This document shows positions 45,409 to 57,081 of a DNA stretch of 64,000 nucleotides, one piece after another. Where the stretch lies: contig NC_083875.1 in the NCBI RefSeq assembly GCF_032452875.1, forward strand, positions 79,382,178 to 79,446,177, in the 5' to 3' direction. Under the pieces are notes generated by a model that saw only the letters and a list, made by a program, of their open reading frames with translations, was not told the origin of the DNA and did not search any database. This DNA is from Bos javanicus (taxonomy: Eukaryota; Chordata; Mammalia; Artiodactyla; Bovidae). Every line of letters begins with the position of its first letter. Position 1 is the stretch's first letter. The position numbers and the translations under genes are program-made.

Positions 45409-45889
45409 TTAATGGAAACAGAGGGCTCAAATATTTGGCTCTAGTACAATACTGGACCCTTCCACCAATTGTAATTAGCACTTTACTTTCTACATCATTC
45501 TGAGGCCATAATTACATACAATATAAAATGGAAAAGACCACAGCAAATTATATGCTAAACAGTGAATTACCAAAGTCATTCCCATTAAAATTAGGCCCAA
45601 GATAGGAATGTACATTATGACCACTACTTCTCAATAATGTTTAGAAACATTTAGCTAATGCCCAAAAGCAAAATAGACAAAACATGAAAAAGAAGATAAA
45701 CATCTTTCTTCCTTTTAGATGACATTATTGAATAAAACACAGAATTAATGTGATAAAGGAGATAATTACAAAATAAATATTATAAATTAACATCTTTTAT
45801 GCAGATTAACAATAACCAATTAGAAATGTAAATGAAAAAATTCTACATTGTGATTGAACTTGTATATAGGGACAAGTATGTTTTTTAAA

Positions 45890-47040
45890 GGTATAGTACA
45901 TAAGTGAAGAGGCAAGCCACAGAGTAGGAAAATATATTTGCAAAGCATATATCCAACAAAAAAACTACTATTCAGAATATAACAAAAAATTCTTTAAAAT
46001 CATTGAGAAAAAGACAGATAATCCAAGTTTTTAAAGGCAAAAACTTTAAACCAGACACTCATGAAAGAGTCTACCCAAATGATCAATAAACACTTGAAAG
46101 ACACTAGGCATCATTAGTCCCAATGAGATATACCAGGTACTCATCATAATGGCTAGATTTAACAACTGACAATGCTAAGTTGGCAAAAATGGAAACAAAT
46201 GGAACTCTCACAGCGCTGGCAGCAGTGTCAGTTGGTACTGGTACTTTGGAAAAAGTCTGGGATTCTCTATTAGGGTGAATAAGCAAATGCACAATCCTGT
46301 TCATTGCATATACTCAATGAAAATGTGTACATAGTTGCGCCAATGTACATGTATAAGCTTGCTTTTAGTATTATTCATAGCAGCCCAGACTAGAAACAAC
46401 CCCCCCAAATGTCCATCAACAGTAGAATGGAGGGATAGAAATGTAAAATGCTGTAGCCACTGTGGAAAATGATATGGCAATTCATCAAAAAATTAAACAT
46501 AGAAGTATTTCAATTCTACTTGTGGATACTCAAAATCATAGAAAGCAGAGATCTGAGTGGATATTGGTACACCCATGTTCAAATAAACAATATTCACAAC
46601 AGTCAAAAATGGTAGCAAGCCAAGTGCCCAATAATAGATGAATGGATATCTATAAAATAGTTTTATTCAGCCTTAAAAGGAAAGTAAGTCTGATATATAT
46701 CCCAACATATATGAACCTTGAAAACATGTTAATTGAAATAAGCCAGACACAAAGGGACAAATATTTTATGATTCCACCTATCTGAGGTCTCTATAGTAGT
46801 CAAACTCACAGGGGGAAAAAGTAGAATGGTAGTTGGCAGGCATTGGGAGAAAGGGGAACAGGAAATTATTGTTTAATGGGTATGGAGTTTCAGTTTGGAT
46901 GATGAAAATTTCTGGAAATAGATGGTGGTGAATGGTTGTGCAACAGTTTAAACATACTTAATGCCACTGAACTAAACACTTCAAGATGGTTAAAATAGTA
47001 AATTTTATGTTATATATACTTTATCATAATAAAAATTTGA
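45890..47040 (+). mobile_element. Ancient L1: ORF2 end and 3' UTR
   Basis: 'ggcaagccacagagtaggaa', 'caccagacactcatgaaaga'-like, 'aacccccccaaatgtccatc', 'taataagccagacacaaagg'-like and 'tactttatcataataaaaat' follow the L1M 3' order through more than 1 kb. Frames are destroyed. It may begin as early as 45590. Confidence 0.75.
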
Positions 47041-47117
47041 AGAGTAAAATGGATAAATTATGATATATTTTATATAATATAATAATGTTTAACAATGACA
47101 GTGAAGAAACTGCTGCT

Positions 47118-47249
47118 GCTGCTGCTAAGTCGCTTCAGTCGTGTCCGACTCTGTGCGACCCCAGAGACGGCAGCCCACCAGGCTCCCCTGTCCCTGGGAT
47201 TCTCCAGCCCAGAACACTGGAGTGGGTTGCCATTTCCTTCTCCAATGCA
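47118..47249 (-). repeat. BovA monomer with (GCT)n, antisense, 15-bp TSD
   Basis: Antisense BovA unit starting in (GCT)n. Direct repeats gaagaaactgctgct at 47103-47117 and 47250-47264; the left repeat merges with the (GCT)n run, so its true edge is ambiguous. Confidence 0.9.
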
Positions 47250-47264
47250 GAAGAAACTGCTGCT

Positions 47265-48236
47265 ACACAATAACATAGCTTTAAAATTTTTGTTATCCAA
47301 TAGCTTAAAAATGTACTTGTGCACGTTTGAATACGTATATAAAGTAAACAATGACAAAAATAAATGCAAAGGAACAATTTTACATCCTTAGGACTTTAGA
47401 AAATACATTTCTAGCAGTTTTAGAATGTCATTACATTCCAGGTTTAACCACAGAGCTTTCTGAAAGCTGAGGCCAAGAAAATTTCAAATGATCAAAGCAA
47501 ATATTTACATAACTTTTCTTTTCATATTTTTCTAAAATTTAATAAAAAAAGAAGCAAAAATATCGGACTGTTTTTTTCATACTGGGCCGTGACCTCCCTT
47601 CCCTAAACTGCATTGTCAGTTGCCTCCTGCAGCATTCTGAGGTTGTAGAAGACTATCTGACTAGGAGATGAAATAGACAAGGCAGAAAATGGTCACTTCT
47701 ATGGTGTGAGATATGGAAGAGACAGGTGGGGAGTCAGGAATGGCCATTGGAAAAGTGTCCTGCAGAAACAGCAAATTTTTCTTTACTGTTTCTGATGCAG
47801 AAAGAATGATGGATTGTTTCAAGAAGAACCACACTTGCAGCCAGTTATTCAATAGTTATAGGAAGAGAAGATGCCTGCACAGTTAGCCAAGTGCGATGCA
47901 TACGCACTCAGCCTCATCCCCTAAGATCTGAAAGGAGGATGCTGGCAGCATTCTGGCGGACAATGAGGGGAACTAAAGCCAACTCCTGCCACTAGCCAGG
48001 GAAGCCAAGCCCAACTAGCCCTTCACTGCTTCAATGGCAAAGAAACAGAAAGAAGCAACACGGAGCCTAGGAAGCAATGCAGCATGACTAGAGAAAAAGG
48101 AAATGGTACACTCAGGTTGGAGAGGAAGAGCATAATTTTTATAAGGGAAACAATCATTTAGTTTTTTAGAAAGAATGAGAAACACTCAAATTAAGCTAAA
48201 GTTATTCCCAAACTCATAGCCTGATACTACTCTGCT
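47265..48236. other. Unrecognised sequence
   Basis: No gene or repeat seen. Short frames only. Confidence 0.35.
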
Positions 48237-48239
48237 ATT

Positions 48240-48515
48240 TTTTATTAATTAATTTTTATTGGAGAATAGTTGCTTTACAATGTTGCATGAGTTTCCACCA
48301 TACAGCAAAGTGAAATCAACTCTACATGTACATATATCCTTATTTTGGGGGGGATTTCCTTCCCATTTAGGTCACCACAGAGCACAGAGTAGAGTTCCTT
48401 GAGCTATACAGTAGGTTTTCATTAATTATGCATAGTATCAGTAGTGTATATACGTCAATCCCAATCTCCCAATTCAATCCACCCTCCTTTCTTTGTTTTT
48501 GTTTTTAAATTTATC
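48240..48515 (-). mobile_element. Ruminant L1 3' end, antisense
   Basis: 'tttttattggagaatagttg', 'ctttacaatgttgcatgagt' and 'ccatacagcaaagtgaaatc' are the inverted L1 3' UTR. It runs into a T-rich patch near 48500. Confidence 0.85.
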
Positions 48516-48540
48516 TCCTTAAAAAATTATATACCTAAGT

Positions 48541-48946
48541 ATTGGGTTAAATAGTGTTCCCCCAAAACTCACATCCACCCAGAACCTCAGAACTGGTTAC
48601 TTTAGAAATATAATCTTGGCAGATGTAATTAGATATAATTAGTTAAATTAAGATGAAGTCTTAGAGAATTAGGGTAGGCCTTACAGGGTGGTGTACTTAA
48701 AGGAAGAAGAGATACATAGAAACCCACCCAGGGGAGAAGGCCATATAAAGATGGAAGCAGAGATAGGAGGTATGCGCATACAAACCAGAGATTGCTGGGA
48801 GCCTCTAGAAGCTAAGAAGCAAGGAAGACTTTCCCACTAGAGCCTTCAGAAGAAGTCGAGCCTTTCTGACAGTTTGATTTAGTTGCTAGAAAGATGCCTA
48901 CTTTGTAACGTTTGGTAACAATAGCCTTAGGAGGCTAATACAGTGA
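48541..48946 (+). mobile_element. MLT1-type solo LTR
   Basis: 'aatagtgttcccccaaaact', 'ataatcttggcagatgtaat', 'gaagacctt...'-like 'ggccatataaagatggaagc' and 'gattgctgggagcctctaga' follow the sense MLT1 order; ends near 'aggaggctaatacagtg'. Confidence 0.75.
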
Positions 48947-48949
48947 GAT

Positions 48950-49880
48950 ATACAAAAGAGTATACACATGTAAATTGACAGTTCAAAAGCAATAATAATA
49001 ACATAAACATCCATTTACCCATAGTTTGACCTTGGAAAGAAAGTTACAAGTAATTTTGAAACCCCCTAGAGCCCTCCTCCTCACCCATATCTGTGACCTT
49101 TGTCTTTACTATCTGGATTTTGTATTAAGCATTTTTTCCACTTTCTTTGTAATTTCTTCATACAGACATATGAATAAATCCCCAAACAATATGCTATTTA
49201 GTATTGCTTGTTTTGAGCTTTTATGTAAATTGAGTCATATCTTATATATTCTTCCTTATGTGTTTTTTACACAGCATTTTGTTTTTAAAGTAATTCATGG
49301 TGATGTATAATATTGCATATACAATATATTTTTCATTTTACAACTAATTGCAATTAAATAGTTCCCAATATTTTTCCATTATAAACAATATTACCATAAA
49401 CAGTCTTCATATGTCTTCTAATACACATATGCTTATTATGGGGCTATAACAATCTGAATTGGAATAGACTAGATTTAAACAGTTTCTATTCAATAGTAGA
49501 ACTGATGAATTATAGGGTATGTTTATGCTCAACTTTATGAAAATTATATTTTAAAAATAATAATGGAATTAAAAGGAACTTTTTAAATATCCAATCAGAC
49601 AAAATGAGGCAGAAAAGATGAAATAAAAGACAGTTAATCCAAAAATCTGACAAAGGAGAAAAACACAGACAAATCTCACTTGGAAATATAGATGTGAAAA
49701 ATATAAATAATTCAAACCTTAAAGTCCATAGTAATAATATACCATTGCCAAGTTGACTTTATGAATGTAAGCATGATGAAATATCAAATAAAAAAGCATA
49801 TAATTTATAAAATTAGTCAAAGCACAGAAGTATAAGATCACCTCAATCAGTATTGAAAAGATACTTGATAACATTTACAA
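48950..49880. other. AT-rich unrecognised sequence
   Basis: Very AT-rich. A 94-codon frame (49026-49310) shows no domain. Possibly antisense old L1 near 49140-49420 ('aatattgcatatacaatata'), unproven. Confidence 0.35.
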
Positions 49881-50131
49881 GGGCTTCCTTGATAACTCAG
49901 TTGGTAAAGAATCTGTCTGCAATGCAGGAGACCCCAGTTTGATTCATGAGTTGGGAATATCCCCTGGAAAAGAGATAGGCTACCCGCTCCAGTATTCTTG
50001 GGCTTCCCTTGTGGCTCATCTGGTAAACAATCTGCTTGTAATGCAGGAGACCTGGCTTTGATCCCTGGGTTGGGAAGATCCCCTGGTGAAGGGAAAGGCT
50101 ACCCTCTCTAGGACTCTGGCCTAGAGAATCT
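49881..50131 (+). repeat. Two tRNA-headed Bov-tA units in tandem
   Basis: Two heads in the same orientation: 'gggcttccttgataactcag' at 49881 and 'gggcttcccttgtggctcat' at about 50009, joined at 'ctccagtattctt'. Such head-to-tail dimers occur in the Bov-tA family. The body of the second unit is cut short before an A-run. Confidence 0.88.
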
Positions 50132-52393
50132 ATTTTTCTTAAAAAAAAAAAAAACTTTATGAATCAACACTAGAAAAATAGATTCTTAACATGATGAAAA
50201 ATATCTATAGTAACTAAATTAGGAACAAGAATAGAATACTTGCTTTCACATCCATTATGCAAACCAGAATTTCCAATCTATGTATTAAGAAAGAGAAAGT
50301 GAGGTACAAATATTCTAAAAGACATAAATTAGAAAGGAGAAAACTTCCTATTTGGAGATGATATGATTTGCAGATAATTTTTCACCTAGGTAACGAAAGA
50401 CTAATCTAGTATTGTAAAATTACCATTGAAAATTTTCAACAGAAAGGAGACATATACATATCACTTGTCAGTGTGTCCAGCAAAGACATTTTATCCAATA
50501 TCCCCCTTGTCATGCTCACTCTCAGATATAAATTATTATTATTGAACAGGGGATGGAATTTTCTAACATTCACATCATTATCTCTTTGCTTTTCTCTCTT
50601 CCTCTATATTTTTTCTTGTCAGATCAGACATTTGAATTCATGTTCATCAAATTCGTATTTAATCTAACACCATTATAAATAAAACCTTGATATCCAATTA
50701 TACTCATATGTAGATTCTGCTTTTACTTCATGCCAAGCTTGATGCAAAACTCAAACCTGCTACAAATCCCACTTCCCAATAAATAATCCTTTAGCACCAA
50801 AGTGTTATTGGAGAAAAAAAAAGAAAACTAGAATTTGCCAGTATATTGAAAGTGGGAGAGCTCAAGGGATGGGGTATACGATAATGCTCTGTACTTCGCA
50901 CTCAATTTTTCTGTGACCCCAAAACATTTCTAAAAATAAATTTTATTAATTAAGAAACTAAAATTTGCTAACCATGCAGCTAAATTGAAAAGCTAACAGT
51001 ACATAGCACACATTATTTCCATCAGACAATTCTTTCTTAAATGGCTCTTGCCAACATACCCCTGTGGGCAGTCAGGACCCCAGCTCTTGGACACTGGATT
51101 AAGAGACCCAATTCTGGCTTCTTCCACCTGAATCCAAGCCAATGACTGGAGGTCAATGGGACCAACTGGGTGCTCTCCGAAGCCCATATTTGAGAACTTT
51201 CCTTTTATTCCTCATCTACTCTTTGTCTTCTGTTAAAAGCTTATTTTCATTTTCATGAGACCTAAACATCAGCCACATGATAGCTTCTATCCCTCAGTAT
51301 TATTCAGTCTTTTTGCAGTAAAACCAAGCCCTTCATACAAATAAAAGTTAATATCAACTGCTGAGATGCTAGAATACTCTTCACCTCATTTATAATTTTT
51401 CTAATTACCATTATTTAATTAATATCAGCATTAATCCATTGGAAATATTAAGGGAAATGTTTCCTTTCACACAACAACCAGGACAAAGTAACTATATGTA
51501 AAGTCAAAAGAAAATGTGCAGGATTTGTAAAAAGAATTACAAACCTTTACTGGGGTACCTAAAAGGTACAAAAAGTGGAGAAATATACTATAGTCCAGAT
51601 TAGATAGAAGCTTTATATTGTAAATATGACAATTATCCCCAAATTAACACCTAATGGGATGAAAGTATCATCAAATTCACAATTGGATTTTTAAATTTGA
51701 ATTAATAAAAATAAATAGAATAATAAAGTACTTACATTATTGCACAGAAAAGAAGTCCTCAGAAGAATAGAACAAAATACAAAAATTATATAGGAGAATA
51801 TCAATAGAATGAACTCATAAAAATTCAGAATTTTTGCATGGCAAAATAAAAAAAGCTATGAAAAAAATTAAAAATTGAAAAGGTAAATGACATCCTAAAA
51901 TAAATTTACAACATATAAATCAGACAAAAGATATATTGGAAGAGGTGTTTGTAACCAATAAAATAAGATCAATAAAATATGAAGTATTATTCAAGAAAGT
52001 ATTTTTGAAGATTCAGGAATTATACATTCTCAGATGCCATCATGGGTGTCAATCTGAATAACTTTTTTTAATATACATAAAATCCATAAAATGAGCAAGG
52101 GCATTTGGGTTTTTGATCCTTCTTTCAGGACCAATGGTCTTTCAGGACCAATGTAGTCCAAGGAGATAGTTACACAAAAAGTATAATTATCTGACCGAAA
52201 GAATTTTGTCTTGACTTTTATGAACAGTGAAAAATTAGAGAAGACTTGAATTTCCATCATCTTCAGGATCAGTAAATAAAGTATGGCATTCCCACGCGAT
52301 GGACCGTTGTGCAACCATGAAAAATGATGATACAGTTTCCAGCAAAGCAGCAACAGGACTAGCAGCAGCCCTCACCATCACAGGCACCACTGA
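50132..52393. other. AT-rich sequence, partly decayed L1
   Basis: Mostly unassigned. Near 52240-52335 'aaagtatggcattcccacgc' and 'gcaaccatgaaaaatgatga' resemble the L1M 3' pattern. A 17-bp tandem duplication is at 52121-52154. No gene signal. Confidence 0.4.
52121..52154. repeat. 17-bp tandem duplication
   Basis: tctttcaggaccaatgg (52121-52137) is followed directly by tctttcaggaccaatgt (52138-52154), one mismatch at the last base. Confidence 0.88.
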
Positions 52394-52814
52394 GGGGCCC
52401 AAGAGCGAGAGCAATCCAGCCCAAGGGGCAGCAAAGAAAGCCAGAGAAATAAGCAAAATGATCCACCAAACTCTAGCTGCAAATGTGAAAACTAAGCTAC
52501 AAAAAGACAACAGGAAAGAGCCAATCTTCAGAGTAAAAACCAAACACAGTGAAAGAGGAGCAAAAGAAAGAGGCTGAAATGGGTCAGGAAGACATGAAAG
52601 AAGATGTAACTGCAGAAAACAAGAGAGTCCAGCCTCTGAAGAAACAGAAGCAAAAGAAGCCACATCTGATGTGATGAACATCCTCTCCTGAATTTTTTCA
52701 TGGTCTCCATTCTACCCTTACTATTCAACTGTCTAGTAAAGGCATGTTTTTAGATACTCTGAAAATAATTAAGGATGTTTTTACGAATTTAGATGAGTGT
52801 AAATGTTTTTTCTT
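52394..52814 (+). pseudogene. HMGN1: Probable HMGN1 processed pseudogene
   Basis: Aligns by eye to the coding sequence of the nucleosome-binding protein HMGN1, without introns. The start is 'gggcccaagagcgagagcaa'-like for PKRKVSS. Then come 'gctgcaaatgtgaaaactaa' for the PAKVE region and 'gccaatcttcagagtaaaaa' for KSSDKK. 'agatgtaactgcagaaaaca' matches KEDLPAEN, and 'agagtccagcctctgaagaa' with 'aagccacatctgat' matches EESPASDE...AKSD. Frameshifts and substitutions are many. The following bases up to the CHR-2 SINE are probably 3' UTR, continuing after it. HMGN2/3/5 fit less well. Confidence 0.72.
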
Positions 52815-52992
52815 GCCTTTTTAAATACTTATTTGGCTCCACCAGGTCTTAGTTGCAGCACATGGGATCTTCAGCTGTGACATGTGTACTCTTAGTTACA
52901 GCATGTGGGATTTAGTTCCCTGACCAGAGATCGCACATGCCCTCTGCACTGTGAGTGAGGAGTCTTGGCCACAGGACCACCAGGGAAGTCCC
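52815..52992 (-). repeat. CHR-2-type SINE, antisense, 15-bp TSD
   Basis: 'ctcttagttacagcatgtgg' body and inverted head 'accaccagggaagtccc'. Flanks taaatgttttttctt (52800-52814) and taaatgctttctctt (52993-53007) match at 13 of 15. It appears to have landed in the 3' UTR of the HMGN1 copy. Confidence 0.9.
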
Positions 52993-53007
52993 TAAATGCT
53001 TTCTCTT

Positions 53008-53555
53008 AAGAGGTAAAATCGGGTGCGCTTGTTCTTTTTCTGCACAATCTGGAATTCAAAAAATATTGAATTAAGGAAGTCTTTGAATCTTGTGCTCCAA
53101 CTTTCCATTCCATAGGCTGTAGATGAGGAGGGTTATATCTTTTAACATGAAGTGTAATTAAATGCAATTCACAATTATAATCATGCTCTTAGTACATCTC
53201 AAACATTTCATTACTGATCTTCTATACCCATGCTGTTCTTTGGTAGAATAATCTAAGGAAACTGCCCCTGATCTTGGCCCTCTTGGTCAGACTTGAGTGC
53301 CAGCTGTGACATCTTTGGTAGCAGTAACCCCAGTTTATCCTACAGCTTTGATTGGACTTTTTTTTAGCATGTTGTGAGCTATTAAATCATGAACTAATAG
53401 GATTTTAACCTAAAAATTTATCAATATTTTATCATATTAGTAGTTTATATCCCCTTCCAAAGGACAATTTTCCTCCAAATTTTAACCGAAGTGACTGGGT
53501 AACTTTTTAGAAAAGGACTGCAATCACTTTTTAAAGATTTGTTAGTTCTTACATA
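53008..53555. other. Possible continuation of HMGN1 3' UTR, then unrecognised
   Basis: 'ctccaactttccattccata' and the following AT-rich sequence read naturally as the rest of the retrocopy's 3' UTR, to perhaps 53230, but I could not verify this from memory alone. Confidence 0.35.
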
Positions 53556-53839
53556 TCGGAGAAGGCAATGGCACCCCACTCCAGTACTCTTGCCTGGAGA
53601 ATCCCAGGGACAGGGGAGCCTGGTGGGCTGCAGTCCATGGGGTCGCTAAGAGTTGGACATGACTGAGCAACTTCACTTTCACTTTTCACTTTCATGCATT
53701 GGAGAAGGAAATGGCAACCCACTCCAGTGTTCTTGCCTGGAGAATCCCAGGGACGGGGGAGCCTGGTGGGCTGCCGTCTATGGGGTCGCACAGAGTCGGA
53801 CACGCCTGAAGCGACTCAGCAGCAGCAGCAGCAGCAGTA
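53556..53839 (+). repeat. Bov-A2 SINE with (AGC)n tail
   Basis: Complete two-unit element: 'ggagaaggcaatggcacccc', linker, second unit 'ggagaaggaaatggcaaccc' and an (AGC)n run at about 53818-53838. Flanks cttacata at 53548-53555 and 53840-53847 are an 8-bp TSD. Low divergence between flank and family suggests relative youth. Confidence 0.95.
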
Positions 53840-53856
53840 CTTACATAAGAACAATG

Positions 53857-53985
53857 TGCTGCTTGTTTAGTCACCAAGCTGTGTGTGACTATTTTGTGAC
53901 CCCATGGACTGTAGTCCACCAGGCTCCTCTGTCTATGGGATTTCCCAAGCAAGAATACTGGAGTGGGTTGCCATTTCCTTTTCCA
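53857..53985 (-). repeat. BovA SINE, antisense, head missing
   Basis: From 'gcttgtttagtcaccaagct' to 'gttgccatttccttttccat'. It lies only about 17 bases from the Bov-A2 copy. Confidence 0.88.
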
Positions 53986-54568
53986 TTTATATAATCTGTG
54001 AAGAGATAAAACCATAAACCAATGAAAAATCAGTTATAAAAATGCTGATGCTGCATATGTACTACATTCCATCGACTCTAAGGCCTACATTTTTCACACA
54101 GATTCTGCTGTCCTCCTAACTGCTAGGGTATGAATGAACTCCAGCAAGGCTTTTATTTATTTGTCATTTCAAATTTGAATTATACACTTTCTTGGTATTA
54201 CATATGCTGAGTTTAATTATTATTTATTATAAAATGTCTTTCAAAAGATTTTACCATAACCAGCATTGAAACAAAATTATTCAATGTGTACAGAAAGACG
54301 TGGAAACATAAAAGCAGAGCGGAAATGTAATATTATTGAAGCAAATAATCTCATTGGAAGAATGACCTCAGTTTCATATTTTCTGGGAAGAAACAACCAG
54401 TGCTTGAAGGAACCCAAGAGAGAAGATACCCAAAGTGGCAAAAAACAGGAAAATGCAAAGAGATTACCTTCACACACCATACAATGCAGCTTAAAGGGTG
54501 GAGAAACTGGCAAACTTCAGCGTAGAAGATTTCAAAAGCATCAAGAAGCTGGTGATATCACACAGAGA
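53986..54568. other. Unrecognised sequence with a 110-codon frame
   Basis: A plus-strand frame at 54266-54598 encodes a Lys/Arg/Gln-rich sequence with no recognised domain and runs into L1. It could be a fragment of a retrocopy but I cannot name a source. Confidence 0.3.
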
Positions 54569-54995
54569 AAGATAAATATTGCATTATCTCATTTATAAAG
54601 GAATCTAAAATAAACAAAAAACAGACTCATGGATTCAGAGAACAAATTGATGGTTGCCAGAGGCAAGGGATGGGGCTGGGCAAAACGGGTGAGGTGGGTG
54701 AAGGAGTCCAAAGGTACAGCTTCCAGTCATAAGATGCATAAGTCCTGGGATGTAATGTACAGCATGGTGACTGTAGCTTATAATACTGTATTGTACTCTT
54801 TCAAGTTGCTGAGAGAGTAGATTTTAAAAGTTCTCATCACAAGAAAAAAAACGCATTATGTCTTGTGATGGAGGTTAGCTAGACTTATTGTGATGATCAT
54901 TTTGCAATTTATAAATACTGAATCATCATGTTTGCACACCCAAAACTATAGTTTTAAATGTGTTAAATGTCAATTTTATATCAATTTTTTAAAAA
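54569..54995 (+). mobile_element. L1 3' UTR end, sense
   Basis: 'aacagactcatggattcaga', 'gatggttgccagaggcaagg', 'gtaatgtacagcatggtgac' and 'agacttattgtgatgatcat' are the L1 3' UTR in order, ending in ttaaaaaagaaa. Confidence 0.88.
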
Positions 54996-55074
54996 AGAAA
55001 CTGCTTATGACACAGGACTGTTCCATCAACAAATGTTGTGCTATGGTTTAGTTGGCAGCTGTTCTTGCTTGCTT

Positions 55075-55176
55075 TCTTTTTCTGTCTCTCTCTTCTTCCT
55101 TCCTTCTTCCTTTCCTTTCTCCCTCCTTCTCTCCCTCCCTCTCTGTCTTTTTCTCTCTCTTTCTTTCTTTCTCTGC
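55075..55176. repeat. Pyrimidine-rich low-complexity tract
   Basis: About 100 bases of C/T with CTTT, CCTT and CTCC motifs. The matching minus-strand Arg/Glu/Lys-rich frame is an artefact. Confidence 0.9.
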
Positions 55177-55283
55177 AGTACCTAAAACAAAGGGATGCTA
55201 ACAATCAATAATGTCTTGTAGTCAATGATATATATTGAATCGCTTCTTTGTTAACAAGAAAATGTATTCCTGACCCATTTTAA

Positions 55284-55388
55284 ATGTTCCTTTCAGGAGC
55301 ACATAAAGTAAAATTAGAATGATGCAGAGTTAGCATGGCACCTGGCTAAGGATAACATACAACCTGGTGAAGTGTTTTACATTTTTTC
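55284..55388 (+). pseudogene. RNU6: U6 snRNA pseudogene
   Basis: Colinear with U6 snRNA over about 104 bases: 'aggagcacataaagtaaaat' (U6 5' stem and following), 'agaatgatgcagag', 'ttagcatggcacctggctaa', 'ggataacatacaacctggtg' and 'aagtgttttacatttttt'. Many substitutions and a short deletion after 'cagag' hit the conserved ACAGAGA-box region, so it cannot work in the spliceosome. No recognisable U6 upstream promoter (PSE/TATA) was seen, as expected for a LINE-copied U6. Confidence 0.86.
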
Positions 55389-55779
55389 TTTTTCTTAATC
55401 TGCGTGTTTATTTGTGAATACTTATCCAGCTATAAACTTAATGTCTTGTGGATAGTTTTCTGAATGTGCCATGCTTTAATGTAAGTGTTCTTAAAATATC
55501 AGTATATAACAGAGTTTGCATAGTGTGGATCCCATTTTTGAAATGATGGTGGTCTACATGACTTCTCACATTCGTGCACGTATTTCTGTATGTCAGCCCA
55601 GAATCCATATGTCAACAAAAATTATGGAAAGACAGGTAACTTCTGCTTTCTTCTTCATGATTTTTTGTGTCTGTATATTTTTTACAGTGAGCATGTATTT
55701 CTTTCACCATGAGAAGAAAAGACAGAAAGACCTACTCCAATTTTAAAAATACATATAGTTAAACAAAACCTGCATATTC
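55389..55779. other. Unrecognised AT-rich sequence
   Basis: A 76-codon frame at 55516-55746 has no recognised domain. Nothing else seen. Confidence 0.35.
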
Positions 55780-56620
55780 TTTGAACAGCAAATCCAGTTC
55801 ACAGAATTTATGTACAGAAATAACTAAGGATATGCACAGCAACTTAGCTGTGAGAATGCTCATCATATTTCATATCTTCTATTCAGTATTTTCATTTGAG
55901 TATTTAGTCTAAAACTGATTTGAGATGTAGACAGATATCTATTTACAAGATTATTCATCATAAGTGAAGTGAAGTCACTTCAGTCGTGTCCGACTCTGTG
56001 TGACCCCAGAGACGGCAGCCCACCAGGCTCCCCCGTCCCTGGGATTCTCCAGGCAAGAACACTGGAGTGGGTTGCCATTTCCTTCTCCAACGCGTGAAAG
56101 TGAAAAGTGAAAGTGAAGTCACTCAGTCGTGTCCGACTCTCCGAGACCCCATGGACTGCAGCCTTCCAGGCTCCTCCATCCATGGGATTTTCCAGGCAAG
56201 AGTACTGGAGTGGGGTGCCATTGCCTTCTCCGTTTTTCATCATAGTGGTTGCAAAATATCAAACACTTCCAGTAACATGGGGATAGTTAGATAAACTACT
56301 GTACATTCATATGAGGAGCATAGTCACGAACATGGATAAGGATTTTGAAAAAAAAAAAAACTGTGATGATATAGGAGATGCTTATTAACACTGCCACATG
56401 AAAAACTAATACAAAACTCTCAATTCAATATAAACCAAATTTTATACAAGCACAAAATATGTATATGACATATATATGCAAATAAAAAGGAAGAAATATG
56501 TGTAAATGTTTATAGTGGTTATTCTTAACTCAGATAATAATTTTTAATTATCTTTTTTGTACCATTCTGTATCTTCCAAATTCTCTAAAATGAGCATTAT
56601 ATGTTCTGTAAATTTCAGAA
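55780..56620 (+). mobile_element. Ancient L1 3' UTR, interrupted by Bov-A2
   Basis: 'gcatattctttgaacagcaa', 'gtacagaaataactaaggat', 'gttagataaactactgtaca' and 'gtaccattctgtatcttcca' follow the L1M 3' UTR order either side of the SINE at 55963-56235. Confidence 0.65.
55963..56235 (-). repeat. Bov-A2 SINE, antisense
   Basis: Two antisense BovA units joined by 'cgtgaaagtgaaaagtgaaa'. Flanks ttcatcata at 55954-55962 and 56236-56244 are a perfect 9-bp TSD. Confidence 0.93.
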
Positions 56621-56723
56621 TCTACTCCAGTATTCTTGCCTGGAAAATCCCATGGACAGAGGAACCTAGCAGGCTATAGTCCATGGGGTCGCAACAAGTC
56701 AGACACAACTGAGCAACTAACAC
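56621..56723 (+). repeat. BovA SINE, 5'-truncated, sense
   Basis: Begins 'tctactccagtattcttgcc' and ends 'gagcaactaacac'. Flanks aaatttcagaa (56610-56620) and aaattttagaa (56724-56734) are an 11-bp TSD with one mismatch. Confidence 0.9.
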
Positions 56724-57081
56724 AAATTTTAGAAAGTAATTTTTTTAAATCACTACAGTCATAAGTACTTTTCTAGAAAGCAAACAGCCACATCAAAACA
56801 AAATTTTTATTCTAGAAAGAAGCACAGAAAGTGCCTCAGGCCCTGCTTCTCAACTCCTGTACTCCTGTTATTGAAGGATGGTCTGTTACTTGGTGCCTAT
56901 TAGGTTCATTTAAATGCAGGTTCCATTATACCTGCTCCTCTAGTTACCTTGCCCAAAATTAAGCAGAAATACTAATGGAGGCAGGCAGAGGAATGTAGTT
57001 GTCAAGAGACACAAGAATTAATGTAAAAGTGAGGTGGAAGAGATAAAAATAATCATAATAGTCATATAATAATGTGTGTTT

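Noticed and set aside
54266..54598. 110-codon basic frame as a retrogene
   Set aside because: I cannot match it to a known protein and its end lies in L1 3' UTR; evidence is too thin.
55284..55388. Functional U6 snRNA gene
   Set aside because: Too many changes in invariant positions, a deletion near the ACAGAGA box, and no visible PSE/TATA promoter upstream.
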